DNA of 64,000 bases from Melastoma dodecandrum (Eukaryota > Streptophyta > Magnoliopsida > Myrtales > Melastomataceae): assembly GCA_029817715.1 (NCBI GenBank), contig JARUPY010000365.1:650001-714000 (forward strand), read 5' to 3'. Below are positions 24,589 through 39,894 of the stretch, in pieces (the stretch's first letter is position 1; every line of letters starts with the position of its first letter). The notes under the pieces were generated by a model, which saw only the letters and a program-made list of their open reading frames with translations, was not told the origin of the DNA and did no database searches. The position numbers and the translations under genes were made by a program.

Positions 24589-25037
24589 TGTAAGAATTGC
24601 TTCCAAAGAGAGTCTTTACCTTAATTATGAGTAATGAAAATAAAGGGAGCTTGTTTGCAGTATGAACAAAATTAGCAGGCCCTTGAACATGCTTCTAGAA
24701 ATTCTATTTTATGAAACTTGTATATAGTGTTTCTTCTCATTAGTGCTTGTCATTCGGGATTGCAACTTGTGGACATGTGATAATGCAGAAATCAGATGAC
24801 AGAAAACGGCTACATAAAACTTAATCTGGTTAATTACATTTCCGAAGAAGTCACACACTTTGCAAACAGAAACCACAGTGCTTGAACAAATCAGAATTAA
24901 GAACATTTTTAATAAGTGCATAATGCATACAGATATCTAGATATCATGACAATGGCAGCATAAGTTTCTGCCTAGTTTTGATCATGGACAACACATAAGA
25001 CCTTCAGAATGAATGCTACCGCGATGCTTCTTTAGAG
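24589..25037. other. Convergent 3' spacer, PRORP / fatty acyl-CoA reductase
   Basis: Tail-to-tail gene ends about 450 bases apart. Only UTR-like AT-rich sequence was seen. Confidence 0.6.
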
Positions 25038-28000
25038 TCATTTCAATAAGTACTTGACGACTCCAGGGATATGAATTGTCAGGAAGTAGGACTTCCAGTC
25101 AATGCCTGAAGGGTCAAAGTAAAAGATATCAGCTTCCACTCCTTTTTGTTTCGCTGCAATCCGCAGTGCCTCTGTATTTGTGTCGTCGAAACTGCAGAAT
25201 GGTGAGCAAGCATTAGGAAAAAGGTAAATTCTTGTTTGTTTTTGTGCAAAACCTTTATATGGAAATTAGCAACTTACACTCCCTTGAAAAACAAGTACGG
25301 CCTGTAAAGCTCCGTCATTCGAAACGCAAATTTGATCTTAGAGTTCAGATCCGTATATGTTCCTTGGAAGCTCCGACAGAACGCAGCATTTGCAAATTCT
25401 AATCCCTGTTGCAATGATTTAGAGGGAAAATGACCCTTTGTTAGCTTTCAGTTTCTGTGGGTTTATGTTCTGTCCTCTGAGCTTAAAATGCGGATGAGTA
25501 ATGTTTTGATAGTTTCAGTGAAAGAAGTCAGGTAGAAGACTACGTGACTTCGTCATCGGCATGTATCGAAGTGGGATTTACCTTTAACAAGGGCAAGTAT
25601 CGGATAGCCATATATCTGTGGAAGCTGGCCATGCTGCCCAATATTTTGATCTTCCCAACTTTAACAGGCTGTCCATCCTTGTTTATCCATGGATGGTTGA
25701 TGAAGTGATGCTGGCCATACTCCTGGACATCAGAATACCGGACAGGATTCCGCAAGGAAGAGCCAATCTGGTAAATCGCATCGGATGGTCGATTTGCATG
25801 GGCCATGGCGGCTACCATAATGCAGTTCACAACCATGTCAGCAGGAATCTGTATGAGAACATAATTTGTTAGGGACACGTACAGTTTTCAGTGTACTGTT
25901 CTGATATACCAGGAGTTTTCTGTTATTAGTTCAAGTATTTGGTCTATGTGATCAATTCTAGAGTAACATGGGTTTTCTTAACGAGGCATAATGCAGAAAC
26001 ACATTTTGATCTCTAGCCTCAAGCAGATGGCAAAGGCCTAAGATGTAATAGTTTAGCTTGGATAGGAACAAGATCCATACCACATCAATCAATGCATCGA
26101 GATCGCCAAGAAAGCATTTGAGTTTCCCTTTTCCATAGCCGATGGCTAAGCTATCAACGGTCCTGCGAATAATCGTCGGAACAAAGAGTAATTGTCGGTT
26201 TGGTAAGATAGTAACTGCAGAATTGTCGGAACAAGATATTCAAGAGACAGTCATCTGTAGCCTCACCTTACGCCTTCCGTCCAACCAGGGAAAGGCTCTT
26301 TGTAAGTGCTGGTTATAATTGTTGGACGCAGGATGACTAATGGGAGATTTCCTTTCAAGGCTCCAACCAGCATTTCCCCCATTGTCTTTGTGAAGACATA
26401 GGTGTTTGGCCATCCATATTTGTTTGCCCTGAAAGACCAAGTGGGAAAATCATTCAGAAAAAAAAGGTAAATTTTCTCTTTTTCTTTTCTTTTATTCTAG
26501 TGAAGTTGAATTTAAAGCATGCTCAGTTCAAAACAAAGAAGAAGTTCATCGTGAGTGTGCTTTGCAGTCAGAAACTGAGGAAATCTAAGTATGCACTTTC
26601 TGGGAAAGCAATAAATGGAGTGGGTCCCTGAAAGGAGTAAATGAGTGTTGATGAGAGAAAACAGATTCGTCCTGTTTTGCCGTAATTAACTGTAATAATC
26701 GAGCCACGGGCCGATGTTAGGACAATGATATTAGGAGCTATTAGGACAATGATACCCGACCTCGAAATACCCAAGTCTCTCATGGCTACTGAAATTTCTT
26801 TATCTGTGGCACCCTCTGCTTTAAGTTCAATCAGCTTGTCCTCGATCAGTCTCTTCTCTTCATAAATGTCTAATCCAGTCGCTCCGTTGAGCGTTTCTCC
26901 CATCTTGTAAGGTGTTTCTGGTAACAGGCCTTCCTTTTCCCCGCAGACATATGCTGTGATTTTGTTTATGCCCACAAAAGTTAGATGATCAATATATAGA
27001 ACAATTCTCGCTAGTTTGTGTTCTCTTTCCAATGGAAATTTACCTGTGGAAACATGGATGACCACCTTTAGGTTGCAGCATCCCTTTGCAAAGTCCAGAA
27101 CATGTTTTGCTCCCAACGTGTTGATGCCAAAAGCAACATCATACCTAATATGGATGGTTTTTTCATTCCGGTTAGGTTGTGAGAACAGAAAAGGTTGTCA
27201 ATCTAACGGCTTTGTTTACTGAGAAATTTGGAGTACTACTTGCCTGTCATCAAACTTGGTTGTGGCTGCTAGGTTGATTACGATGTCTGTCTCATTCAAC
27301 ATTTCCTCTCTCATATTAGGGTCATCGACGCCCAAATCTTGTTGGGCGATGTCTCCAGGGACAAGAGTCACCTTCTCTGAGATTAGCGAACTGAAACTCG
27401 AACCATTCTTCTCCTTTAAGACCCTAAACAAGTCCTTTCCTATAACCTGGGAATCAAGAGAAATTCAAGAGTCAGCCCGAAGTTTTGAGAAATACTTCAA
27501 AGGTAATGTGCCAGAACTTGTCTGCAGAAAGCTCTCTCAAAACACTCTATATGAACATGACCATTACTTTAACACAACCGATTTTCTCATGTTGGAGGAC
27601 CCCAAAACTGGAGGCACAAAAATCACTTTGTTCTGTTATTATGCCGTAGCAGTTCTTCCCGAATTTCCTTTCTTGGGTGCACTCATGGAGGAAAACCTGG
27701 GAACACTATATAGTTTCTTTCCTTATTAGCATTTCCTTTGTGTGCACTCTTCTATCTTTCTGTCTCTTCCATGGGAAGAAGTAAAAATGTTCCCAGGAGA
27801 GATGGAAAAGGTTTAGTAGTAACTAGCACGTTTGTATTGTGCATAGGAAGGTTAGATAAGCTCGAATCACCTCGTTGTGAAAGCGGTACGATGCTGCCTT
27901 AGCATCGGCTGCTCTCAACAGGAGGAAGAGCTTCTTCAAGTTTGGTTGAACCCTCAGGACCTTCTCCAGAAAAACTGCACCAGAAGCACGACGCGAAAAG

Positions 28001-28161
28001 CGTCAGGATGGCTAGTGTACAAAGAAAAATGAAAACCAACCCAGCAAACCCAGAGGAGAAGGTATGCTTTTCTTACTCTTAGCTAGAAACCCAGTTGCTC
28101 CTGTGACTAGAACAGTCTTCCCCTCCAAGAACTGCACCACACTTCCCAACTCCATCTCCAT
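25038..28161 (-). CDS. Alcohol-forming fatty acyl-CoA reductase (FAR)
   Basis: Reduces very-long-chain acyl-CoA to primary alcohols with NADPH, for cuticular wax, suberin or pollen wall. Ten exons: 28077-28161, 27871-27974, 27244-27446, 27044-27144, 26761-26953, 26267-26428, 26081-26162, 25582-25848, 25278-25405, 25038-25191 (492 residues). The Rossmann NAD(P) motif TGATGFLAK is near residue 17. The active site is the [11 protein letters not shown] block with the Y-x-x-x-K pair. The C-terminal FAR_C domain ends VVKYLLK. Intron 3 has a GC donor (AG|GCAAGT at 27243). Residues [12 protein letters not shown] are typical of the family. I cannot distinguish CER4/FAR3-like from other FARs. The start MEMELG was chosen at the first of two close ATGs. 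Confidence 0.93.
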
Positions 28162-28287
28162 AGCACTCCTGTAAGGATTTCTTTCTCTCCCTTCCTTTCC
28201 CTTCTGCAGTTTCTGTCGTCGTTGTAGTAGTTGCTATCTTTTGTAGTCCTTGAGAGAATGTGGAAAATGGGGCTTGATATGTGCTGT

Positions 28288-28297
28288 TATATAAATG
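28288..28297 (-). promoter_or_regulatory. Putative TATA box of the FAR gene
   Basis: A TTATATAA(A) core about 130 bases upstream of the FAR start codon, well placed for a minus-strand promoter. Confidence 0.45.
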
Positions 28298-28299
28298 CA

Positions 28300-31200
28300 C
28301 CAATGGGGACTATTCCCTCTCAAAGTATATGCATGTGGGGGTGGGGGACAAAAAAAGTGGAATCGATGAAGTACACGGAATGATAGATTACGGGTGAGGG
28401 TATTCACCTAAACGTTCACTTTAGTTGTAGGCCTCAATTAAATGATATCATTAGATTTGGTTGTGTGAAATTTCTGGGGAGGGGGCAAGGGACTCTTGTC
28501 GTTTACCAATAGGTAGAAAACTTTACCAACTGCAGATTATATTTATGGCCTGCCTTCTGTCATTGCAGTCCTCATGCGTTCTTTCACAACCTGCATTTAC
28601 TTTTGTTTTGTTTTGTTTTTGTTTTTTGTTTTTTTTTTTGGGGGGGGAGGGGGGAGATTCAATGCCATTGTCTTCCACGTACCTGTGTTTATAACCTACC
28701 CAGATAAAATATATGTATATATTCTTTAGTTTTTAGGGTTTTATTTTATGTGTGGAAATTAGGGGTTGGTTTGGGCACCGAAGAACTATTATTTTGGACC
28801 GAATGGAATGGAAAGTAGATGGAATATAGTAAAATCTGTGGTAGGTCTCTTACTCTTCTTACTCCTCCATTAGTTCTTTGGCTGATATTTGAATCAGGGT
28901 TTTTTTTATGCTACACACAATCACAGGAAGAACACTTGTTTGCGACATTAGTGCGTTGTTCGCTATTCCTCGCATTATCGGACGAAAAACGCTACGATAT
29001 AATGGGGACTAAAAAAGTTCAAAAAATGTTATCGACAAGACTTTTAAACAAATTACAGAGTTTCCTAAAGACAGTCTCCGACTTGTGTATTGATGATGCG
29101 TGTCTTGATTTTCTGATCTTACCTTCTATTTATAGATAATCACGCCTTCTTCCGCACGTTTTAATTATCATATTCTATCTGCAAAATCTTATTTTCAAGA
29201 TTATCCACAAAATTAGATTGTTACTTGATTTATCTGAGAATCTTTCATTGATTAGATTACGAGAAGTTATATTTTTTCTGATTAGATTCTCTCTGTTAAT
29301 TGATTTGACAAATTAATTTTTCCTTAAATCAACTTAATTATTATATTGGTCGTTAAATTCGTATACGATCACGGCCTAAAATTATCATGTGAAAAAAGAT
29401 TGGTTTTAAGTTATTGAAAAATCAACATCGTGTGTCTAGTTCGCCAACGTTTTTGTCAATTAGGTGGGAAAGAAGATCTCGGCAATCCGAAGCATGACTG
29501 TTGTGTTTGGATCTGATATGCGATGGAAGGACGAATGGTCCACTGGCTTTTTTCCTTTCACATTTGTTGAAAGCCTTCACTTCGTATCGTACCATGCACA
29601 AGCATCCATTTTTGCATTCAATCGCGGCGGGGAAAAAACAGCATGTTTTTCACGTTGACAAGGTTGTAAAGCTTGCCGCGGCACCGTCCGACCGAGGTGG
29701 GCGGCAGCTCGGTCTCATGACCGGGGTGTGTACGAAAAGCCTCCCTAGACAGGCTCAAGAAAACTGGTCAGAATGGGTGGATTTCGGATTGCTGATTTCC
29801 TGTTGAGGTATGCGAAACCATCATCGGTCCTCTTCAAATGTGGTTGACGCACTCGTTATCGATACACATACACGCACGTAACAACTTGCCTTTTTTTCGG
29901 TTGGGGCATCAACGACAATAATGCATCGATATTGTAAGTAAGGTACACTCATCTTCGGTGATTTTTTTGCTACTAGTTAGGGAAATAATTGACAAGGAGT
30001 GGGGACATACACTAGCAAAGTCCAAGATCACATGCTTCTGTTGGGAGTCTCATTTACGTGTCTTCCCTTTCTTATTAGTTCGACCCCAAACTTCTTGGCA
30101 GCCATCTTTTTGAGGCACGTTTCTGTGTAAGAATCGTCAATGAGTTTGTGTGAAATGGGAGACCCAATTCTTCTTTGCTTGTTTGGTCTTCTTGAATAGT
30201 AAATGAGTTCTCGCACAACTTGCACAAAATACTTAGGACCGACCTCCTAACTTGGTCTGCGAGTCATATAGATTAGATTGTCCACCCGGTGTCAAGAGGG
30301 TGGAGAGGGGGGGAGGGAGAGTGGGAAACACTTGCATTAAAGGTGGTGATGCCGGGCGGGGTGCGGGGTCAGTTGGTCCGGACTTGGCTTTGCTCGATCA
30401 CACTCGCATCAAAAGGGGACATCAGGTCATCTGCTTTGAGGACAATAGATGTATGCAACCCCCGGTGCTAAAAAATTTGACCCATCTGCAAGAAAGAAAA
30501 GAGTTCACGTAATTTGATAGATGGGTGAGTTACAGAGTCCTGAATTCTAGGGCATTGGATAAGAACAACCCATTTTCAAGGAAGAACGATCACGATCAAG
30601 TACAAGGTCATTACAAACAATGTAGGGCCAAATTAACTTTTTCCTAACAGGAAGAATTCTACCGTGATTAGCTGTTTAGGGGCTGCTTACAAGTTTTAAT
30701 TGGACCCCCCCCCCCCCTAATTCTTTAGAAGAAGGGCAGTAACAGACAAATAACTAAGATTATTTTCCCCGCTAATCATGATAATATGAACATCCTTTTT
30801 CGCAATCAGATGTTATTCGGACTTGAAAAGTAAAATGAGAATAATCTGGGCAACCCCCCCCCCCCCAAAGTTTTTTGGGATTTTGTTGGGGGGGATGAAG
30901 GAAAAGTCTACGACTAAAATATTTTGCCCATTTTGGCAAAGAATTATTGTCCTCTTTGGCAGATCAAAAGCTTTTTCAAGTTTAGAGTTGAATAATCCTT
31001 GCTTGGTGTCAGTCAATCCTCCCTACCAAATGCTTCTGTAAGATTTTGTTGATTTCCAAATACTTGGGACAAAGAATTCTTGCCTTTTAACTCTGACAAG
31101 TTACATAGTGCGGTGCTGTTGGGTCCACATCAGAAGACAGCGACTCATCTATTTGACAGTGAACAGCATATAGTCGTCCCAGAAACCCATAATATCATCC

Positions 31201-31604
31201 CATTCCTCAGGTTATCATCATGCATTTGAATAGCAAGCCCCCCACTGGGAAAAAAATTGTCTCAGCTTAGTCTCTAATGGGCTTCTTGACAAAGGCATAT
31301 ATATGCTCAATTCATGCAAGGAAGACTTGCAGCCATACAGAAGGCCCATAAAGGAAGACACAGTAACCTGGCTTCGAGCAAATCCTGGAAACAAGTGTTC
31401 CTTTATACAAGTTGGAAATCAGCGTTCAAATATAAGAGAGTATAATCAAGCGCCAGGAGCAAACATTTTGGAAGGAAGTCATCTTCCCAACCAAATGCCA
31501 GAATAAGCTAACGGGGGGAGGGGGGGGATTCGGCTACATCAAACAAACTTAACACACCTGCGACCCAGTAGGTCCAGTTTCTGCAGTAGTATCGGTTTAA
31601 GCTA
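28300..31604. other. Gene-free 3.3-kb interval
   Basis: No gene was recognised. It contains T/G-rich low-complexity DNA (28600-28660), C13 runs at 30705-30717 and 30854-30866, a G-rich run near 31513-31527, and an AT-rich segment 28880-29430 that could be old retroelement DNA without visible termini. The right end is the 3' flank of VPS4. Confidence 0.5.
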
Positions 31605-34363
<2,759 letters not shown>

Positions 34364-34941
34364 GATGACTTCTTTAGGGATTTCCGATCGTGGGTCGCAT
34401 CAAAGGTCGACGATTTCTGATCGATGGATCGACCCAGGACGGATAAGGGGGTTTCGATTCGGGAAGTGGGGGTTGGGGTGAAATCCCGATCGACGGGGGA
34501 AGAAATCAAATCGTCAACGACGAAGGCATCTCGGGAGGAAGGAATAAAGGGGGTAAATAAGCAGTCTTTGGCGTTCCAGGTTTCGCCGCGAAGTTAACAT
34601 TGCAAGGCTTGTTTGGTTTCATATGTATTGTAATAATAAAAATGCCATAATTTGGGAAACAAATGGATGATATATTGAGAGCATATTTTCAGCTCTATAA
34701 TCAAATTTCGTTTTTTTTTAAATCTTGGATGTTGAGGAGTGATTTTGGCCTAATGGGTAATTATGATAATTCAATTTTAGTGGGATTTGCATTTGGTTGA
34801 ATGGGGATTATTGAGTAATTGGTAATTGGGTTTCTGTCGTCTCTCACGCCCAAAGTTACTGTCAATAAACAGAGGGCCAACAAGACGGGAAACCAAACAG
34901 CCCCCCCTTCCATCAACTCCTTCTCCGCCGCCGGAGGGGAA
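34364..34941. other. Divergent promoter region SKD1 / methyltransferase
   Basis: AT-rich spacer between head-to-head starts. No clear TATA box was seen; two oppositely oriented promoters are inferred from the gene layout only. Confidence 0.4.
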
Positions 34942-37042
34942 ATGGGAAAGAGGGAGAAGAAACAGAGACACCAGAGGCACCCAAGAAGAGATTCCTCCCA
35001 TTACTTACTCGAAGCTCCTGAGGAGGTGGATGATCCCGCCTTCGACCTAGAAACCGTGTCTTTATCCCCAAAGTCTCCCCCTTCCGACAGCGAACCCGAC
35101 GTGGACGACCAGCCGGGGGGAGTGAGCGAGGATGTTCCCTCGAAGTTCCTCCTTTACCAGCAATCCGTGCAGGTGGGTCTTGTCCCTTCGATGTAAAAGG
35201 TTGGCTTTTTATTGGATTGGAAGTGGAAGTCGTGAAGTTCGTTGAGTTGGTTCTCTCTCTCTTTTTTTTCTTCGGTGGTGGGAAGTAGTCGCCTAAGGGG
35301 GATATAAGCTACTTGCTGAAGTTCTTTCTGATGTACGTCGGCGGGAGGCAGCCCCTCCACCTCCAGGAGGATTTCTGCGGCACCGCTCTTCTCAGGTGCG
35401 TTGTTGTTGCGGTTGTTTGAGGGAATGTCAGTCATGATCCGGTCTGCGTGCGTTCTCGAGATTGTTTGCCGATGCCTGACATGTGTTTGTTGGTTAGTTT
35501 GAGCGTTTGACACTGAAATATGTATGACAAAGTTAAATGCTGACCAAGGTGCAGGCTATCGATCTCAGTGCCGACTCTGTTGAGATAATAGAATGCCAGC
35601 GGTAGGATTTGCGGAAGCATTTATCCGGGATTTCACGCTTATATCAGGGTATTCGTCTTTGGGCCCCAAATGACACTGCCGTTTTCTTGCCATTTTTAGC
35701 TTCATTTAGAAATGCCATGAGTCTATTTGTTTAGGACATGGGATCATGTTTTAAAGTGGTATTGTTTGGAATGCTAGTTTTAGTGTCGATGTTGTATAAT
35801 CAGAAGTCCTTGATGTTGGTATTGTTTTCATCTGCTACAGTACAGAATGGCTTCGCAGTGACCCGAGGCGCACGGCCGTTGGATTGGACCTTGACTTTGA
35901 GGCTCTAAATTGGTGCATCAAGAACAACATTAGCACGTTTGGATCCAACGAGTCCTCCAGAATTTCCCTTTTCCATGGAAATGTTCTTCAACCATTTGAG
36001 GCCACGCTTGTAAGCCTCGAGCCACAGGAATTAGTAAGAGCTATGACGATATCCGACCAGCAGGCAAGTACTGAAGATGGAGAGGAGGAATCTGATACCC
36101 AAGTTGATCTCATAACTTCTCCCGAAGAGCAGCTTCTTAAAACCAATTTGAAACAGATTCCGGGTAGAGATATTATCTGCGCTTTCAATTACAGCTGCTG
36201 CTGCCTCCACAAACGCGGAGAATTGCTTTTGTATTTCAAACATGCACGCAATGCGATTTCGAGAGAAGGCGGTATCTTTGTGATGGATTTATACGGTGGG
36301 ACATCATCAGAGCATAAGCTAAGGCTTCAGAGGAGATTCCCCAATTTCACGGTATGCCCTTCATTTTCTCTCAGCTTTATCCGTGCTAATTACGTGATCA
36401 TTTGTACTACTTGAGGAATTAAGTGACTAATTCTGGGAACATGTGCATAATAAAACACGTATTTTCCACCCTACTGTAAATTGCTATATGGAAAACGACA
36501 TTATGTTCTAGTGTTTCACGACCCTTTTCAAGTACGAACTCGCATCATCTGTGTGAACTAAGGGTAAGACAATTGGGTCTGCTAGAAAAGTTTTCCGATG
36601 GTGTGGAGCCTGTGCAGTATATATGGGAGCAAGCTGAATTCAACATACTGGAGAGGAAAACGCGGATTAGCTTGCACTATCATCTGCAGAAGCCCCAGAA
36701 GAAGATCCGCCATGCCTTTTCATACAGCTGGCGGCTGTGAGTATCGTTTCTTTGCTCCAGTATTTGGATTCGTGGTTTTCCTTCAATATAGGGTACAATG
36801 AACTGATCAATGCCATCAATCTCAATGGCTACAAAATCAGATGGACACTGCCCGAGGTCAAGGAATGCCTGGAAGAGGCCGGGTTTCACTCAATCCACTT
36901 CTGGCTGCGGCAGATGCCTGACTCCGATGACATCCAAAGCGTAGAAGGATTTGGGATGGGAAGAGACGTAAAATACGAGGAGGTAAAGAGCTTCCTGCAG
37001 CAAGATTCGTGGAATGCATACGTCGTTGCCGTCGCTGGGTAA
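34942..37042 (+). CDS. Class I SAM-dependent methyltransferase
   Basis: Exons 34942-35172, 35289-35395, 35841-36351, 36618-36736 and 36841-37042 join in frame to 389 residues. The N-terminus is basic (MGKREKKQRHQRHPRR) and then acidic/Ser-rich. The SAM-binding core is EDFCGTALLS (motif I), followed by GLDLDFEALNWC with the acidic residue after beta-2, and later DIICAFNYSCCCL and GGIFVMDLYGG. The family is a conserved eukaryotic/bacterial DFCGT-type methyltransferase with unknown substrate. An acidic insert (residues about 200-230) follows beta-3. The start was chosen at the ATG giving the basic N-terminus; an upstream in-frame start codon exists near 34819. Confidence 0.82.
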
Positions 37043-37516
37043 GAAACACGCATAATCACACTATCATGAACTTTTCCATATTCTGGCTCCGCTGCTGGGA
37101 ATGAATAACGGACTTGGGGAAAGATGATGCGAACGCGGCAGAAACAGAGAAATGGTCCAAAGTGGCACGGACTAAGGCAGATGTGACGATATCGAGATAA
37201 AAGCATTGGTAGAAGCATGACTTGGGGGTGCCTATAAGATCATTATATCGACAAGTTGCGTGCGTTGAAGGATTCTTTTCCAAAACAATGACGTTGATGG
37301 TTTGGTCTTTATCTGCCATTGGAACGATCAATTGCGACGATTATTGAATGTTTTGACTCTGTTCTTCCATCCCTCCCTCCGTTCGTTGTACCAAAACACG
37401 TCTTTACCGACAGCACCCACGTGAGAAGAAAGCTCTTAAATATCAAGACAGCCGCCACCTAAAAGGAAATCATACATCCTCTGATATCATCTCGCTAAGA
37501 GATTGTCATCGCAGCC
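37043..37516. other. Spacer and promoter of the AN1 protein gene
   Basis: About 470 bases with no further gene. No convincing TATA box was seen. Confidence 0.4.
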
Positions 37517-37894
37517 ATGGCGGAAGAACAAGCTTTGGGTGCTAAGTCGAACCAGGGTCCCTACAAGAAGTTTTCCCTCGACCAGCAGCCTCCTCTCAAT
37601 TCCTCAGCTGCTGCCGCAGCCATCAAGGCAACCCCGGTAGCTGCACCAGTCTCCCCCATCCTTCCTCCTCCTTCAAAGACGATTCCGCCTGCGGCCACGA
37701 CTGTGAACAGATGCACGTCCTGCCGGAAGCGCGTGGGATTGATGGGGTTCCACTGCAGGTGCGGAACGACATACTGCGGCGTCCATCGATACCCGGAGAA
37801 GCACGGCTGCAAGTACGACTACAAGAAGGAAGGGAGGGAAGAGATCCAGAGGCAAAACCCGGTGGTGGTCGCCGAGAAGCACCGGAAAATTTAA
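37517..37894 (+). CDS. Stress-associated protein with AN1 zinc finger only
   Basis: Intronless 125-residue protein, as usual for plant SAPs. The C-terminal AN1 finger (residues about 65-105) shows the Cys/His pattern [35 protein letters not shown]. SAPs normally also carry an A20 finger near the N-terminus that binds ubiquitin; here the first 60 residues are Ala/Pro-rich ([20 protein letters not shown]) without any cysteine, so A20 is absent. Such proteins modulate stress responses, possibly through ubiquitin or DNA/protein binding. The gene lies next to SKD1 and the methyltransferase, an arrangement I also recall in Arabidopsis (SAP3). Confidence 0.9.
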   Translation: MAEEQALGAKSNQGPYKKFSLDQQPPLNSSAAAAAIKATPVAAPVSPILPPPSKTIPPAATTVNRCTSCRKRVGLMGFHCRCGTTYCGVHRYPEKHGCKYDYKKEGREEIQRQNPVVVAEKHRKI

Positions 37895-38515
37895 GGCCTT
37901 GGACTTCTTTGTCATGTTATCCTCGTCCTTTGTAATACTCTCAGCCCCTTTTTAACCCGTCAGTAATATTTCAAATGAAATACGAAATGGGCCCAATGTC
38001 GTTTAGTTTGATCATGGACCCTGTAATTGGGCCTATAGGCCCATTACTGGTGTTAACGGGCTTACTTGACTACTAGGGAAATAATCATATTAGCTAAGCT
38101 CAGTTCCAAATAAAGGTGCTTCCCTAATGGCAGTTAAAGTAGAAAAGAGATAAATGACCCAATTTGGCAGCAACATGAACATCCTTGTGGATATTTGAAT
38201 TTATAATTGGACAAGTTGCTCAGATGTGGCTGAGTGTTGTTTAGTTATGCTTCATAAGTTTTAAAGTACAAGAGGGGGGGGGGGTGGAGATTATTTGATT
38301 CAAGAGGGGATAATACCCCTAAAAAAGATAGGAAGCTTGATATTAAGATGGTTTGACTTTTGGATAAAATGACAGGATCGACCAATTGATGTCATTGCTT
38401 ACTCATGACCATAAAGAAACTTTGAAGCTTTACTTGGATATGGCAAAAGCCTCCCCGCCAAAAAAGAAAGTAACCCAAAACACTGAATTGAAGGACAAAG
38501 CCTTGTCACCTTTTT
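37895..38515. other. Spacer between AN1 gene and root-cap copy 1
   Basis: Contains TGGGCC-type motifs near 37990-38045 and a G11 run (38274-38284). The right part, from about 38410, belongs to the inverted duplication. Confidence 0.5.
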
Positions 38516-38529
38516 CACGTGTATATAAA
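38516..38529 (+). promoter_or_regulatory. G-box and TATA box of root-cap copy 1
   Basis: CACGTG (38516-38521) directly abuts TATATAAA (38522-38529), about 83 bases upstream of the ATG. The same pair is conserved in copy 2. A G-box suggests control by bZIP or bHLH factors. Confidence 0.7.
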
Positions 38530-38611
38530 GGTGGGCGTGTTCAATGTCATGCAACATTATCCCCCAGACAGGAAAAAACATTGTCCTAAGAAGTTGGAAC
38601 GGGACTACGAC

Positions 38612-39680
38612 ATGGCCCGACCCTCCGCTGTCTGTGTGGTTCTCCTTGCTGTCTTGGCCGTCGGGGAAGCGGCCAGTTGGGGTCACGAGTATGCCTACTG
38701 TAAAAACGAACAGTGCCGAATCGTCAAGAAGGACTGCCCACATACTTGCCGTCATAGCTGCAAAGTCGACTGTGAAACCTGCAAGAGCGTTTGCCGTTAA
38801 GCACTCCACCCTAACAGACTTCCCCTTGTGAAAGCCTCTCCTTGAGTTTATATGTGATTTTTTGTCTCTTTGGTTTCTTGCCATGTGAACAGACTGTGAC
38901 AAGCCCGGAGGCGTGTGCCAGGACCCACGTTTCGTCGGGGGCGATGGCGTGACCTTCTACTTCCACGGGAGGCAGAACAGGGACTTCTGCCTCGTGACCG
39001 ACCCCAACCTCCACATCAATGGCCACTTCATCGGAAAGAGGGGGGAGAACATGACCAGGGACTTCACCTGGGTTCAGTCCATCGGCGTCCTCTTCGATGA
39101 CCGCCAGCTCTACGTCGGCGCCATGAAGACTGGCGTCTGGGAGGACGCCAACGACCGCGTCTCGCTCGCGGTTGATGGTGAACCCATCTACCTGCCCCAG
39201 TTTGCAGGAGCTACATGGCAATCCGACTCGTCTCCCCAGATCACAATAACCAGGACACGGGACACTAATGCGGTGGACGTAGAGGTGGAGGGGAGGTTGA
39301 AGATCACAGCCGTGGTCGTGCCAATAACACAGAGGGAGTCGATGATCCACAACTACGGGATAACGGAGGAGGACTGCTTCGCTCACCTGGACATGGGCTT
39401 CAAGTTCTACTCGCTGACGGACAGCGTGAGCGGAGTCCTGGGACAGACTTACGCCAGGAACTACGTGAGCAGGGCAAAGATAGGGGCGAGGATGCCGGTG
39501 CTGGGAGGTGAGAGGGAGTTTGCGGCCTCGGGGCTGTTTGCAACGGACTGCGTGGCAAGCAGGTTCGTGGGGAGGTTGGGAAGGGAAGGACAGGAGTCGA
39601 AGTCGTCGGGCATGGAGTACGCAAACATGGAGTGTGCGAGCGGAGGAGTGGATGGCACTGGAGTCGTCTGCAAGAGGTAA
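38612..39680 (+). CDS. Root-cap/LEA-related secreted protein, copy 1
   Basis: Exons 38612-38795 and 38893-39680 encode 323 residues. A signal peptide (MARPSAVCVVLLAVLAVGEA) leads to a short Cys-rich segment (CKNEQCRIVKKDCPHTC..C...C..C) and then the Root_cap-type domain: CQDPRFVGGDGVTFYFHG, IGKRGENMTRDFTWVQ, HLDMGFKFYSLTDSVSGVLGQ. The product is expected to be secreted to the wall; family members are described as root-cap or LEA-related, with no known enzyme activity. The intron donor reads GTTAAG, with one extra T compared with GTAAGC in copy 2. Without splicing, translation stops after the Cys-rich part. It is an inverted duplicate of 43891-44948, with 7 differing residues of 323. Confidence 0.88.
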
Positions 39681-39894
39681 TCAATTCATCCTGAAATTAA
39701 AAGTTGACGACAACTTAAAATAAAAGATGTCTCTTGTGTTGTTGACGTGTATTATGATAAATAAGGGGCGGGGGGGGATCTAGGCGGGGGTGTGTAAGGA
39801 CGAAACTGCCCTCTGCTTAGACCGCAAACTATCCCTCTTAATCCCTTTTTCCCTTTTAAAATGTGTCATGTGCTTAATGACTCTTTTGTCTTTC

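Larger units (their letters stand above)
38410..39894 (+). repeat. Left arm of a 1.48-kb inverted duplication
   Basis: The arm includes promoter, both exons, the intron and about 210 bases of 3' flank of root-cap copy 1. It matches 43676-45145 in reverse orientation. The inner limit is where the AAAGAGTCATTAAGCAC block ends in both. Boundaries are estimated by eye, within about 30 bases. Confidence 0.85.

Noticed and set aside
28880..29430. Possible solo LTR (AT-rich, with a leader-like CTTCTATTTATAG)
   Set aside because: No TG...CA termini, primer-binding site, polypurine tract or target duplication could be located.
31303..31506. 67-codon ORF downstream of SKD1
   Set aside because: Lies in the presumed 3' flank, with no recognisable similarity.
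39400..39684. Long antisense ORFs over the root-cap genes (also 43887-44171 +)
   Set aside because: Shadows of the GC-rich coding exons; no homology and the same in both inverted copies.
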